In this document: piece by piece, positions 29,501-39,061 of the stretch
Layout: the number at the start of each line of letters is the position of its first letter
Numbering within the stretch: position 1 is the first letter of the stretch
Source of the DNA: Saccharomyces uvarum
Taxonomy: Eukaryota; Ascomycota; Saccharomycetes; Saccharomycetales; Saccharomycetaceae
Length of the DNA stretch: 64,000 bases
Direction of reading: 5' to 3'
NCBI GenBank assembly: GCA_947243795.1
Contig: OX365935.1
Coordinates: 434,001 to 498,000 of the forward strand
Translations under genes and position numbers: made by a program
The notes under the pieces: generated by a model
Seen by the model: only the letters and a program-made list of their open reading frames with translations
Databases searched by the model: none
Told to the model about the DNA's origin: nothing

Positions 29501-31436
29501 AACTATTCAAGCCATTGCACTGATGCTGGAAAATAGGTCAGAAGATCATAAATGCCAAACCAATTTAATTGTCGCACCGGTTTCCGTCTTAAGGGTATGG
29601 AAAGGTGAAATAGAAACGAAAGTAAAAAAGCGTGCAAAGTTTAACACATTTATTTTTGGAGGAGCCGGTAACGGAAAAGTAAAGTATTGGAAAGATTTAG
29701 CCAGATATGATGCCGTCTTGGTATCTTATCAAACGTTGGCAAACGAATTCAAGAAGCACTGGCCAGAAAAGTTAGGCGGTGAACAAAAGCAGTTGCCAGC
29801 TGTGCCTCATATTCAAGCATTGAATGCATTAAAAACTCGAAATGAATATTACTCTCCATTTTACTGTAATGACTCAATGTTTTACAGAGTTTTATTGGAT
29901 GAAGGCCAAAATATTAAAAACAAAAATACAAGAGCGTCTAAAGCATGCTGCACTATAAACAGTATGTATAGATGGATTCTGTCTGGTACACCAATTCAAA
30001 ATAGTATGGATGAACTCTACTCCTTAATAAGATTTTTAAGGATTCCACCTTATCACAAAGAGCAACGGTTCAAATTAGATATTGGAAGGTTCTTCCAAAA
30101 GAATAAGCAATACGAATATGACAATGAGGATAGAAAAAACGCACTAAAAAAAGTCAGGGTTTTGTTAAACGCGATCATGCTTCGTCGTTCCAAGGCTGAT
30201 AAAATCGACGGCCAACCTCTCCTGGAGCTTCCGCCTAAAATTGTAGAGGTGGACGAATCGCAGCTGAAGGGCGGAGAACTAGAATTCTACACAGCTTTAG
30301 AATCAAAGAATCAAGCATTGGCTAAAAGGTTGCTAAATAATTCTGCTAGGGGCAGTTATTCCGGTGTTCTTACATTGCTGTTACGCCTAAGGCAAGCTTG
30401 TTGTCATTCAGAATTAGTTGTCATGGGTGAAAAAAAAGCAGAAGGTACAAAAGTGGCAAATGGGAAAAGCTTCGAAAATGACTGGCTCAGACTCTACTTT
30501 AAAATTGGTCATATGAGCGACGATGCACAGGCTCAAGTAATCACATCAATGGATTCTATGACTTGTTTCTGGTGTATGGAGCAATTAGAACCAGAAGCAA
30601 TGTCTATTTTGACAGGGTGTGGTCATTTAATTTGCGATACTTGCATTGAACCGTTTATCGAAGAGTCGTCTTTGTTACCTCAGGCAAAGAAAGCCAAGGG
30701 TGGGGCTTTGGTACTTCCCTGCAAAGATTGCCAACGTTTAACAAATGAGAAAGAAATTGTTTCGCATAAATTATACGACCAGGTAATAAACCAAGGATTC
30801 ACCAGGGAGGATTTACATGCTGAATACTTGAGCGAGATGGAGAGACAAAAATTACAACAGAAAAACGTATATGTGCCAGATTTTGAGAAATTGGAACCAT
30901 CAACGAAAATAGAACAATGTATGGAGGTTATCCAAAGAGTTTTTGATGAGTCGCCAACTGAAAAAATTATCATTTTCTCTCAATTCACAACTTTTTTTGA
31001 AATTCTTGAACATTTTCTGAGAAACAGGCTAAATATTCCATATTTGAAATATATTGGATCTATGAATGCCCAGAGAAGATCAGATGTTATCAACGAGTTT
31101 TATCGTGACCCAGAGAAAAGAGTACTTCTCATTTCAATGAAAGCTGGTAATTCAGGGCTGACGTTGACATGCGCGAACCATGTGGTAATTGTTGACCCAT
31201 TTTGGAATCCCTACGTAGAAGAGCAAGCTCAAGATCGTTGTTATAGAATCAGCCAAACAAAGAAGGTTCAGGTTCATAAGCTTTTCATCAAGAATTCCGT
31301 CGAGGATCGTATTGCTGAATTACAGAAGAGGAAAAAGGAAATGGTCGACTCTGCCATGGATCCAGGTAAAATAAAAGAAGTGAACAGTTTAGGCCGTCGG
31401 GAATTGGGTTTTTTGTTTGGTTTGAACGGTCTGTAA
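26598..31436 (+). CDS. ULS1: Uls1/Ris1, Swi2/Snf2 DNA translocase with RING finger (SUMO-targeted)
   Basis: A 1612-residue protein (about 1619 in S. cerevisiae). Uls1 is a Snf2-family ATPase with a RING that counters accumulation of poly-SUMO conjugates and acts in genome stability and mating-type silencing. SUMO-interacting-motif candidates: TIDLTLADSD (6-15), TSIIILSDEEE (about 371-381) and EVISLLDLPN (about 413-422). A coiled-coil-like charged region spans about 460-690. Helicase motif I, LADDMGLGKT, lies near 958-970, motif II reads DEGQ, and motif III is SGTPIQNS. An inserted C3HC4-type RING (CFWC ... CGHLICDTC ... CKDC) lies at about 1322-1376. The C-terminal helicase lobe starts near 1450 (IIIFSQF) and ends with the DRCYRISQTKKV box. 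The acidic residues of motif II are intact (DEGQ rather than DEAH), as in the Rad5/Rad16 branch. Confidence 0.97.
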   Translation: MAAVPTIDLTLADSDNEDIFYSFSSSTSMDNTDIRKETIKTKKAGVKPSQFGGSIKQPLSHPYKVSLSKNKNYNILSENETITNRDLSIEGNTKSFNMANRHDVLGREIMGSPNDNEEKKDSNLNKQTTELFSENEYANSAKDQEQNETDKEIIQDRTQKEEFANIPSLYFSKDYNGSEDDFEPNYSEDGTFKFQNDSNSNLNNNRSKEKDRNIKTEESHLKKDEDPTKEATAMNYNAFPFGAGASPKSEVVSDFIDITTKIYNSEPTLPSPSNVMPDEYMVKKEMSGVDKNATVRLAGLRSDVPSLEQKQSELFKHFSEQPFSINEVDSTNKRKYSSDSEDKNTVKRPILPLRHLDDETYEVSATEQENTSIIILSDEEEPDVPMGDVQNNVPLPELTTEDKFSGVMPEVISLLDLPNINFDSPFIEKANDSNSAIMPEKHTHRDVKSEQAIEYFHKESNSLETLKQDHQVLLKELNSKEAELRNALNSSKTNSEILRRKLTRREKEVSDAERHWQLLLTLMNRSGRTVSSTQQILVDEAQNQYNIAKEKRQLTKAKLDSINMKMYNYNEQWKSFVHLKNIKLQKSLTALEQSIRENEASETVNKRNEHLAEKEKLDQLLKEGTLSFSKYKQLTGEIQKKLNDLNLEDQRKRDTSRNTPIIQQPLAKRDLFIKSIDTAKNLLAKNTSRTEMTKQILYKHLDNLITYKNVFEGGKSLIDVNRRNIAHESAQVLFTNGVKMPIVFETLQDYGIKFSNPSLVNPDRRAQYFKSIEVARDLIMKSNRSEDAKRKITRFLNILEEFRKDIDTGFPPTPLKREGVGKAVVGLRQQGLKMEKLYENLRKYKVPLTNEELLQQSYLFPANSGQPLPSNWNTMESAENDNSTNSNMSMQDEFHISNMHAAEDQEQIRALLENVKQSESIIDGEALTPEDMTVNLLKHQRLGLHWLLQVENSAKKGGLLADDMGLGKTIQAIALMLENRSEDHKCQTNLIVAPVSVLRVWKGEIETKVKKRAKFNTFIFGGAGNGKVKYWKDLARYDAVLVSYQTLANEFKKHWPEKLGGEQKQLPAVPHIQALNALKTRNEYYSPFYCNDSMFYRVLLDEGQNIKNKNTRASKACCTINSMYRWILSGTPIQNSMDELYSLIRFLRIPPYHKEQRFKLDIGRFFQKNKQYEYDNEDRKNALKKVRVLLNAIMLRRSKADKIDGQPLLELPPKIVEVDESQLKGGELEFYTALESKNQALAKRLLNNSARGSYSGVLTLLLRLRQACCHSELVVMGEKKAEGTKVANGKSFENDWLRLYFKIGHMSDDAQAQVITSMDSMTCFWCMEQLEPEAMSILTGCGHLICDTCIEPFIEESSLLPQAKKAKGGALVLPCKDCQRLTNEKEIVSHKLYDQVINQGFTREDLHAEYLSEMERQKLQQKNVYVPDFEKLEPSTKIEQCMEVIQRVFDESPTEKIIIFSQFTTFFEILEHFLRNRLNIPYLKYIGSMNAQRRSDVINEFYRDPEKRVLLISMKAGNSGLTLTCANHVVIVDPFWNPYVEEQAQDRCYRISQTKKVQVHKLFIKNSVEDRIAELQKRKKEMVDSAMDPGKIKEVNSLGRRELGFLFGLNGL

Positions 31437-31709
31437 ATAACACAATGATTTCAGATTTTTCTTATTACAAATACATATAGATGTGTATATATACAATCAT
31501 TTGTATTACTTCTCGTAAAAGGGAGAATTTTCTTAATTGATAAACTAACATTAAATTAATATATATGTTATAATATTACGTATTGAGATTAAACAACAGA
31601 TTATCCCCACAGACTCAAGAATTCTTAAAAAGAAGTTAGCAATTTTGTATAATGTTATAACTATTTTTGCCTCTTTTTAATTTTATCGTTCATTGATTCT
31701 ATTGAATTA

Positions 31710-31979
31710 TCAATCCTTGCGGTTCAGCCGCATTAAATTTGATGATGGTTTGAATCTTGTTTTACTGGTCTTGTAATTCATATCATCTCTTAGCACCGTA
31801 TGTAATAGTAATGGATGGACGCTAGATAAGATGTAAATGAACAAGGCGCAAAAAGTGGCCAAGGCAGCATCGATGAAATACGCTTTCTTCGCGTTTGGAT
31901 ACAGGTGAGCCCGCAAGAATGGAATACCTGTGACCAACGCAACAACCAACGTGGCCAACATACCGTAGATGAGAACCAT
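31710..31979 (-). CDS. Small two-pass membrane protein, probable YOR192C-C orthologue
   Basis: An 89-residue protein with two hydrophobic segments, at about 2-21 (VLIYGMLATLVVALVTGIPF) and 33-58 (AYFIDAALATFCALFIYILS onward), joined by a short basic loop with HLYPNAKK. The C-terminal tail is polar and basic. Position just before the initiator tRNA and PEX27 matches the annotated small gene YOR192C-C (about 78 residues from memory), whose function is unknown. The hydrophobicity pattern and ordinary residue mix argue for a real gene. The start is the ATG at 31977-31979. A role as a small subunit or assembly factor of a membrane complex is possible but unsupported. Confidence 0.65.
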   Translation of the reverse strand: MVLIYGMLATLVVALVTGIPFLRAHLYPNAKKAYFIDAALATFCALFIYILSSVHPLLLHTVLRDDMNYKTSKTRFKPSSNLMRLNRKD

Positions 31980-32164
31980 GACTTGGGTCTCAATGGCGAA
32001 TTGGTGCTGGAAGTATTCGAATCTTATATAAAATACACGACTTACGTAACATTCCGTGAATTAAATTAATGAATAGTTTTAGCAATCCGTTACTTTGCCG
32101 AGATGCAGAATTGCTAAAAACCCCAATATTACATATCCAAAATATTGCCTTTATATAAATTAGC

Positions 32165-32236
32165 AGCGCCGTGGCGCAGTGGAAGCGCGCAGGGCTCATA
32201 ACCCTGATGTCCTCGGATCGAAACCGAGCGGCGCTA
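32165..32236 (+). tRNA. Initiator tRNA-Met (CAU)
   Basis: A 72-base tRNA starting AGCGCCGTGG and ending GCGGCGCTA. The acceptor arms AGCGCCG and CGGCGCT pair, with the A1:U72 pair typical of the eukaryotic initiator. The anticodon loop has CTCATAACC with anticodon CAT, flanked by the GGG/CCC pairs of the initiator anticodon stem. The T-arm reads CGGATCGAAACCG, with the initiator-specific AUCG in place of the usual TTCG-type loop. There is no intron. A T-rich stretch with TTTTTTTTT lies at 32275-32283, and an earlier TTT run follows the gene. It matches the S. cerevisiae initiator tRNA sequence as I remember it. No LTR lies in the adjacent upstream 200 bases. Confidence 0.97.
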
Positions 32237-32395
32237 ATTTATTTTTCTTCTCTGTTTTCATAGAATCAGAACCTTTTTTTTTCATGTCAATATTTCCATT
32301 TGCACAATTGAATAATACACAGAGAAAATCAAGACTCACGAGTAAATTGATAAACAGGTCATGCTCTTTGTATTAGTTTGGACAATTCTTGTATC

Positions 32396-33517
32396 ATGAA
32401 TTCCAATTTCACCGATATAAATACCAGTGGTTTAACGTTGATAAATAAAGAAGCTGAAGATGAATCGTGGGAGCAGTTAAGACGAGAGTTTAATACATTA
32501 TTCAGTAATTTGAGAACCGAGAATAAGGAAGAAGAAGAGCCCATCAACAGTGAAAGAGAACAAGTTAGGAAACCAATCATTTTACATGACCACGATGATT
32601 CAAGTTCCCTGAATCAAAGGGAAACTATCAATGTTTCATACGATGGAAATTTTAAGCAAGCGGATAATTCTCATGATACGAGGAAATGCAATATCAAGAA
32701 AGTTCTTCAAGCAAAATTCATTTTCAATACTCTTGAAGGCAAAGAAGCTTTCTTGAAAATATCTCAGCATACGCTAGGTCTAATAACTTTATTGTTATGG
32801 AGAGCGAAATTGCGGGTACCAATTCTTTCATCCAAACTACGATCAGTCTCCTTACAATTGAGTATATTTCGATACTTGTTGAGGTTTGGAAACTTTGCGG
32901 TAACTTTATATAAATTTATCAAGACATTTCGCAAATTTGGGGGGATGAGTGAATCAAGTTTTCAGAAAAGATTACTTTTTTTCTGTCGAAAAGGGTTCAA
33001 GTTTCGTGATATTATCCAAATATTTTATAATTTGACAGATGAGTTGATATTGTTCGAAAAATTAAAATCCATATCCCATAAAGAACAAACACTCAAAACT
33101 AGCGTTGGCAAACCTACGACATTTATCAAACGGCAACACAACATCCTGTGGGAAATCCTAAACATACTCGATGCAACTAAAAGCATTCTTCAATGGCAAA
33201 CACTCCTGAAAGATGAGATTTATTTAAGCCTATTCAATCTAAGTGACAATGAAAAGAAGGAACACAAGTTAGAGTATAAACTACTTGTCAGGAACAAAAT
33301 CAATTTAAATTTGCAGAAAAACATTGTTACATGGGATTTTTATAAGATATTACTCAATCTGTTGTCTAATCTAATCAATATCATGGGTAAAAGGAGAGAA
33401 TTTAAGGCAGGCCTAACTTATGAAATATTTTCAATAAGTTCCAGTATCACTGAACTCATCAGGCTATGGAATCAGGCTAGACTGGCTCTGACTAAAGACT
33501 ATACAGGCGTTTGTTAA
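32396..33517 (+). CDS. PEX27: Pex27, peroxisome division protein
   Basis: A 373-residue Pex11-family peripheral peroxisomal membrane protein that helps Vps1-dependent peroxisome fission and size control, with paralogue PEX25. I place the start at the ATG at 32396, giving MNSNFTDINTSGLTL, which aligns with the S. cerevisiae start MTSDPVNTNISSPTL; an upstream TTG in the same frame is not a yeast start. Conserved blocks include AKFIFNTLEGKEAFLKISQH (about 106-125), LLRFGNFAVTLYKFIKTFR, DEIYLSLFN and FYKILLNLLSNLINIMGKR. It has diverged considerably from S. cerevisiae, more than most proteins in the window. A few basic and hydrophobic helices but no clear transmembrane segment fit peripheral attachment. 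It converges with TOA1 (112-base gap). Confidence 0.95.
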   Translation: MNSNFTDINTSGLTLINKEAEDESWEQLRREFNTLFSNLRTENKEEEEPINSEREQVRKPIILHDHDDSSSLNQRETINVSYDGNFKQADNSHDTRKCNIKKVLQAKFIFNTLEGKEAFLKISQHTLGLITLLLWRAKLRVPILSSKLRSVSLQLSIFRYLLRFGNFAVTLYKFIKTFRKFGGMSESSFQKRLLFFCRKGFKFRDIIQIFYNLTDELILFEKLKSISHKEQTLKTSVGKPTTFIKRQHNILWEILNILDATKSILQWQTLLKDEIYLSLFNLSDNEKKEHKLEYKLLVRNKINLNLQKNIVTWDFYKILLNLLSNLINIMGKRREFKAGLTYEIFSISSSITELIRLWNQARLALTKDYTGVC

Positions 33518-33629
33518 AAAATGCCGGCTAACTGTAATCTTATTATTTTTTTTCCTTTTTTTTTTTTTCCGCTTTGTTATTATAGTACTTATATATACAA
33601 TTTTTTCTTCTTTACTTCTAAAGATTTAA

Positions 33630-34472
33630 TTATACCCATTCTGCTTCAACCTGGGCCTTTTGAAAGGTGTAGTCATTTCTATTAATGGTCACTACACCAT
33701 CCTTCAAACTACACTTCCACCTAGCTTTGGTCCTTGTGACTTTATCGTACAAACAAAGCATTAAGTTCTCATCTGGTCCATCTTCTTCGCCCTCAGAAAT
33801 TAGATAGTCGTCGTCAGAATCATCTAATTCAGAACCAACCTCATCCGTGTCTAATAATGCACTTCTTTTTTCCTTCTTTGCTTGCAACTTTACTTGCTCT
33901 ATCTGCTCCTTTTCCTTCTGGGTTTGTTCCTCCTCTTCTCCTTCCTTTCCCTCTTCTCCATCTATATTCTCTACGTTATTTATATGGGCGTTTTCAATGG
34001 TTATTTCTATCTCCGGTTTTACTTCAATGTTCGGCCCGCTGGCTGTGGTTGTGTCTGTATTTGTGTTCGCATCTGTACTCATGTTTGTGCTGGCACCGGT
34101 GTTGTTACTTGCTTCTCCTGTATTATTGCCAGTATTAGTCTCTCCAGTGCTGTTATTGGCGTTGGCATTGGGTAGAATCAACCTTTCATTACCGCCATTT
34201 TCCTCCTTGATATTGAACTCATTGGAATTTATACTGGGCGTAGAAAGATTAAAATTTAGATCATTCTGTACACCATTAACGTTGCCCTCATTGAATTGAT
34301 TATCCCATGAGAAAGTAGTCACTTTGGTCTCCGTAAGCTTTTTTTGCCAAATATTTTTCAGATCTTGTAGAGTTTGTTCATCTATACCAGCATTTTCAAA
34401 ATCCTCTCTTACTTCATTCACCACAGACTCCACAATGATTTCATACGCTCTGCTGGCTTCTGCATTCGACAT
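33630..34472 (-). CDS. TOA1: Toa1, TFIIA large subunit
   Basis: A 280-residue large subunit of general transcription factor TFIIA (about 286 in S. cerevisiae), which stabilises TBP on the TATA box with Toa2. The conserved N-terminal four-helix-bundle part spans about 5-55 (AYEIIVESVVNEVREDFENA, then DLKNIWQKKL). A long non-conserved linker rich in Asn, Thr and Glu follows (about 60-210), including a Thr/Asn/Ala repeat near 105-150. The acidic block DELDDSDDDYLISEGEEDGP leads into the C-terminal beta-barrel region (about 235-280), with LMLCLYDKVTRTKARWKCSL, ending VEAEWV. The ATG at 34470-34472 is the family start. The linker length difference explains the size change. It is divergent from SLK19 across 343 bases. 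Confidence 0.96.
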   Translation of the reverse strand: MSNAEASRAYEIIVESVVNEVREDFENAGIDEQTLQDLKNIWQKKLTETKVTTFSWDNQFNEGNVNGVQNDLNFNLSTPSINSNEFNIKEENGGNERLILPNANANNSTGETNTGNNTGEASNNTGASTNMSTDANTNTDTTTASGPNIEVKPEIEITIENAHINNVENIDGEEGKEGEEEEQTQKEKEQIEQVKLQAKKEKRSALLDTDEVGSELDDSDDDYLISEGEEDGPDENLMLCLYDKVTRTKARWKCSLKDGVVTINRNDYTFQKAQVEAEWV

Positions 34473-34815
34473 GGTATCTAAAGATCTTCCTCTTGAGTGG
34501 CCTCGATTCCTGTTCTACTGTCCCTCTTTCTTCTTGGCTTGCCCCAGATAGTGCACCGTATGGCTTTATCCATCTTGTTCTCCTTTGGCTTACTTATTCA
34601 TCTTTTTCTTCCAAAAGTTCGCAGATCACTCAACACGAAGCTTGTTCTCGCGTCAGTTAGTGAATATTTATTATTTATTCTAAATTTATTTATTTACGAT
34701 TTACAGTTCACGATGAGTTCTTGTTTACTTGTTTGGCTTGCAGCATTAAAAGCTAAAAAGCATCGTTGGCATTAAGCGGCCCTTTCAAAAGATTCACTAA
34801 GATATATTATAAAGG
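34473..34815. promoter_or_regulatory. Divergent promoter region TOA1 / SLK19
   Basis: This 343-base interval between two 5' ends is T-rich on the SLK19 side, with an AT-rich patch at 34668-34695. I see no definite factor site. Confidence 0.35.
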
Positions 34816-37305
34816 ATGGACGAATTGCCCACCACACCGGTCAGGCTTATAATAGGAGAGCCTCAGCAACGCGAACAGGAATCAGGAAATAGTTTGCAAC
34901 AACATAAGCCACCCGTGTCTCAATCGAATTCACACGCGGATGCACTATCTGATTCGAATTATGAATTTAGCTCCCCCGGCTCTTCGCAGTTCGTTATACA
35001 TCCCCATGAACCATTGGGTAAAAAGAGAGAATTTCAGGAAGATTTAGACCGCTCAATTGATTATGGTAGAACACCACCCCGTAATAGCAATACTAATATT
35101 AATCCATTGGAAAATATTGATATAAACAAAATGTTTGACGATAGTAAGCCCGTTGCAGGTACTGCCCGCGTTGATGAAACCGAAGATTCGAATGGTAAAC
35201 ACGTCTTTGCGTTGAATAATTCGCCTATTAGAATTGAAATGTCCTCTCCGGAAAAGCAAAGTGATAAAGGCACGAATGAAAGTGAAGAACTTAAACACAA
35301 CGGTCACGTCAATAAAAAGCTAAAATTACAATTGGAATCGGTGCCTGACTTAAAACGGAGCTCAACCGAAAATGGTACTAATAATAACGAAGAGATTATG
35401 TCATCTCCTATGGCAATTGATATGATTGACACCAACGTAAGTCCAAATAAGTTCATTTTAAATGATGGGATTGCAAGAAACGAGAGCTTCAGCGTCAATA
35501 CTGATAAACTCAACTTAGAAAACGATATTAATGACAAACAAGAAGAGGAGGACTTTATAAAATCAAACACTAACAATGTCGGTGATAACGATGTTGATGG
35601 TGACAAAGAGCATGAAGAAGAAAGTGACATAACAAATTCGCATATAAACAGGCTCACCCCGCTATATGAAACCTCTGCAAGAAACTCGAATAACGATGGA
35701 GAGGATAGAAACCACTACGATAATGACTGTCAATTTGACATTAGACATGACAACTTTCAGATTGTTGCAAAGAGAAACGAGGAACTAACAGACCAAATTT
35801 ATCTGTTGAATCAAAACCTAAATTCTTTGATTTCCAAGAATGAGTCGATATCTTTTCAGTATGAGAAATTGAGTAAAAATCATCAACATTTGATAGATTC
35901 ATCGAATGAAAAAATCGAAAGGTTAAGTACAGAAAGAGAAAATGGCATTATCAAAGTGGAAAAGTTCAAGAAAAGGATCAAAGAACTGAATACTGAAATC
36001 AAAGTATTGAATTCCAATCAAAAAATACTACAAGAAAAATTTGATGACTCAATTACTGATTTAGATCAATTAAAAAATGAACATGAAAAGACTGTTAATA
36101 ATTTCCAACGAAATGAGAAGCTTTTGAACGAAAAGAATGTAGAACTGGAAAACATTAAAGAGGAATTAAGTATCAACCTTGACAAACTATCCGAATCACA
36201 ACTCAAAATAAATGACTTGAATTCTTGTGTGGCGCAATTGAATGACAAGATCGGAGATATTCATAATACGTTGGACTCCAAAGAAGACGAATTGAACAAC
36301 CTGAAATTAAGTTTGAAAGAAACCTTATCAATGTCTAAAGATTTTAACGATGCAGACCTTATAACACAACTCAATGAACTAATATCTACAAAGAATAGTT
36401 TACAGCAAAAACTAAATGATTTAGGTAGCCTAAATGATGATAATTTAAAAAGTTTAAACGACGAATTAACGGAAAATAAAAACACAATAAGTCTAAAAGA
36501 TTCAGAGATAAATTTTTTGAGTAGTGAAATAAATGAATTGAAAAAACAAATCGATTTGAAAGATGAAGAATTCAAGACGTGGCATAACAACTATGAGAAT
36601 GTAGAAGATGAAGCCAAGATACGCAGTGCTGAAGTTACGGAATTGAATAAAGATATTGAAGATTTGAAGGAATCCAAGTTACAGTTACTAGAAACAATTT
36701 CAGAATTAGAGAATAAGGTCCTTAAAGTGGAAAATGAATATAACCTGGAGAAAGAAAAATTCGAGAAAACTTCATTAGAATTAGAAAGTTTACAACTGAA
36801 AAATAGTAACATTCAAGCAGAACATATTAAGGAATTAGAGAATCTTCATGAGAATCTTGTCTCTTTACAAAATGAACTGGGCATATCTTCGGACAGAATA
36901 GCAATACTGACAAAAGAAAATGAAACATTGAAAGATCAAAATAGCAGTACTAGTAGCAGTGTTGCTGTAAGCAACAATCAAAAGAATAAAGATGACGAGT
37001 ATATTAAGTTGTTAGAGAGACAGATTCAAGATTGGAAAGAAAAGTATGACACGAAAGAAAAGGATACAAATAAAAGGTTAAAACTATTAGCAGAAGACTT
37101 ATACATTCAATATTCATCTAAACATGAACAGAAGGTCAAATTGTTGAAAAAAGGCTATGAAAATAAATATCAAAGTAAATTTGATCAATTGAGCTTAGAA
37201 AATAAAAGCCTCTCAGAAGAAATCGTTCAATTGAACAAACAGTTGAATTCTGAAAGAGAAGAAAAACAGGAGTTACTCAAGCTGTTAGAAAGTGAGAAAA
37301 AATGA
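34816..37305 (+). CDS. SLK19: Slk19, kinetochore and spindle midzone coiled-coil protein
   Basis: An 829-residue protein (821 in S. cerevisiae). Slk19 works at kinetochores and the anaphase spindle and in the FEAR pathway releasing Cdc14; separase cleaves it near the N terminus. The first ~310 residues are polar and probably disordered, with several Ser-Pro sites (SSPGSS, NNSPIRI, MSSPEKQ, MSSPMA) that suit Cdk phosphorylation. From about 315 to the end the sequence is almost entirely heptad-like coiled coil rich in Leu, Asn, Glu and Lys, broken by a Ser/Thr/Val patch near 705-722. The C terminus is EKQELLKLLESEKK. I do not pick one separase site with confidence. The start at 34816, MDELPTTPVR, is the first ATG. 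It converges with LIP5. Confidence 0.96.
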   Translation: MDELPTTPVRLIIGEPQQREQESGNSLQQHKPPVSQSNSHADALSDSNYEFSSPGSSQFVIHPHEPLGKKREFQEDLDRSIDYGRTPPRNSNTNINPLENIDINKMFDDSKPVAGTARVDETEDSNGKHVFALNNSPIRIEMSSPEKQSDKGTNESEELKHNGHVNKKLKLQLESVPDLKRSSTENGTNNNEEIMSSPMAIDMIDTNVSPNKFILNDGIARNESFSVNTDKLNLENDINDKQEEEDFIKSNTNNVGDNDVDGDKEHEEESDITNSHINRLTPLYETSARNSNNDGEDRNHYDNDCQFDIRHDNFQIVAKRNEELTDQIYLLNQNLNSLISKNESISFQYEKLSKNHQHLIDSSNEKIERLSTERENGIIKVEKFKKRIKELNTEIKVLNSNQKILQEKFDDSITDLDQLKNEHEKTVNNFQRNEKLLNEKNVELENIKEELSINLDKLSESQLKINDLNSCVAQLNDKIGDIHNTLDSKEDELNNLKLSLKETLSMSKDFNDADLITQLNELISTKNSLQQKLNDLGSLNDDNLKSLNDELTENKNTISLKDSEINFLSSEINELKKQIDLKDEEFKTWHNNYENVEDEAKIRSAEVTELNKDIEDLKESKLQLLETISELENKVLKVENEYNLEKEKFEKTSLELESLQLKNSNIQAEHIKELENLHENLVSLQNELGISSDRIAILTKENETLKDQNSSTSSSVAVSNNQKNKDDEYIKLLERQIQDWKEKYDTKEKDTNKRLKLLAEDLYIQYSSKHEQKVKLLKKGYENKYQSKFDQLSLENKSLSEEIVQLNKQLNSEREEKQELLKLLESEKK

Positions 37306-37576
37306 AGTATTTTCTTTTTTTCCGACCCTTTTCTCTAATCCAAGATACATATGCTGTAGTAAACAAAAGCAGTGAAAACTACATCATAAAATACAAATAC
37401 TTATCGAAGTTTATAGCATGTTTCCTACTTCATCGGTATCACATAAATATACAGGAAGAAAATATACTAACCGTAAAAATAAATAAATACAAGACATAAA
37501 TAAATAATCAAACGAGCGAAGATGTCTATAACCATAGCAACAATCTAATTTTTCTCGCTGCATTTTAACTGGTCTT

Positions 37577-38812
37577 TTAATTTTTGTTTCTCTTATTTAA
37601 AACATTCTCAATAAATGCTTCACCAGCTTTATACGAAGATCTTACTAAGGGTCCAGAAGCACAGTACAAGAATCCCATCTCCAAGGCTTTTTCTTTCCAA
37701 TAGTCAAACTTTTCGGGCCTTACATATTCCACGACTTTCATGTGTCTCTTTGTTGGTCTCATATATTGGCCAAAAGTAACCACATCACATTCAACATCAC
37801 GCAGATCCCTCATAGTCTGTATAATTTGTTCATCACTTTCTCCTAAACCTAGCATTATAGAAGTTTTAGTAAGCAGTGTGGGAACTGTCTTTTTCGCCCT
37901 TTCCAAGACACTTAAAGATTGTCTATAAGTGGCTCTTCTGTCCCTAACATGTGGCGTTAGTGCTTCCACTGTTTCTAAATTGTGCGCGTAGACATCAAGT
38001 CCACATTGTGCCATAATATCCACCATCTTCAAATCACCTCTGAAATCACCGGAAAGAGTTTCTACCAGGGTCTTTGGAGCCTTCTGCTTAATCTTACGGA
38101 CGGTTTCGGCTAAATGGTTGGCACCACCATCAATCAAGTCGTCCCTGTCAACGGTAGTCAATACGACGTAACCTAATCCCCATCTTTTGATGGCTTCTGC
38201 AGTATTCTCTGGTTCCATTGGGTCAGGTTTACTAGGTGTTCTATTGGTTTTAACTGAACAGAACCTACATCCACGAGTACAAGTATCACCTAATAACATA
38301 ATGGTAGCCGTCGCCTTAGATTTATCCTTACCACCCCAGCATTCGCCGATATTGGGACACCTCGCCTCTTCACAGACCGTACTCAACTTTAGTTCTTTCA
38401 CATCACCCTTCAATTTATGATAGTTCGTGCCTTTGGGTATAGGAACTTTCAGCCAACGTGGCAGTTTTTTGGCCTCCTCTGTATTCTGTCTTGCCTTTTC
38501 CAATGGATCCAAGATCATGTCTGAAGCCTTCCCTGAAACAAAATCCGCGAAAGATGGGCCCAAATTAAGCGCATCTTTAAACTCTGTGATCCTTCTTCTG
38601 TTATCCCTAGGCTTCCTCACTTGGGGGCCAGCAGATAACCGACTTGCCACGCCCTCAACATGAGCTGCAGATCTAGCATTAGCACGATCTGAATCAGTGT
38701 TCAGTTCGTTGGATCCTATTGGCGGAGTCGCGCTTGTCCCATGTTTGATACTTGACGACAGCCATCTCGCATATCTTTCAACACATAGCACTCTAGCGGA
38801 CGTTTTATACAT
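37577..38812 (-). CDS. LIP5: Lip5, mitochondrial lipoyl synthase
   Basis: A 411-residue radical-SAM enzyme (about 414 in S. cerevisiae) that inserts two sulfurs into octanoyl groups on lipoyl-dependent proteins such as H protein, E2 subunits of pyruvate and 2-oxoglutarate dehydrogenase. The first ~30 residues, with Arg, Ser and few acidic residues, form a mitochondrial presequence. The auxiliary iron-sulfur cluster cysteines are Cys147, Cys152 and Cys158 ([12 protein letters not shown]). The radical-SAM motif CTRGCRFC supplies Cys178, Cys182 and Cys185. The conserved C-terminal RSSYKAGE box is present near 393-400. The ATG at 38810-38812 gives the presequence. It is divergent from MCA1 with 249 bases between. 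Confidence 0.97.
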   Translation of the reverse strand: MYKTSARVLCVERYARWLSSSIKHGTSATPPIGSNELNTDSDRANARSAAHVEGVASRLSAGPQVRKPRDNRRRITEFKDALNLGPSFADFVSGKASDMILDPLEKARQNTEEAKKLPRWLKVPIPKGTNYHKLKGDVKELKLSTVCEEARCPNIGECWGGKDKSKATATIMLLGDTCTRGCRFCSVKTNRTPSKPDPMEPENTAEAIKRWGLGYVVLTTVDRDDLIDGGANHLAETVRKIKQKAPKTLVETLSGDFRGDLKMVDIMAQCGLDVYAHNLETVEALTPHVRDRRATYRQSLSVLERAKKTVPTLLTKTSIMLGLGESDEQIIQTMRDLRDVECDVVTFGQYMRPTKRHMKVVEYVRPEKFDYWKEKALEMGFLYCASGPLVRSSYKAGEAFIENVLNKRNKN

Positions 38813-39061
38813 TGCAGCAGTTCTCCTCTTCCTCCTCGACCCTGTGCATTAGACTACGTTATATTGTTAACGCTTAACGCTCATCGTGCCTAGTATATAT
38901 ACGACTGCTCTTGTATAAACTCCTTCGAGAAGAAGTCAATAATCCGGGTAACCTCTAATTTGAAAAAGCATGGCTTTGCAAGAATAGGAGGAGCTCAACT
39001 TTAAAGATCAGTACTCGATATTTGTCTTAGTGGTCAAAAGAGCTCAACAGCAATCGCAGTC

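Noticed and set aside
32378-32395. Upstream extension of the PEX27 frame from a TTG codon
   Set aside because: TTG is not a normal yeast start, and the ATG at 32396 aligns with the known N terminus. The same reasoning removed TTG starts before PTP2 and NOC2.
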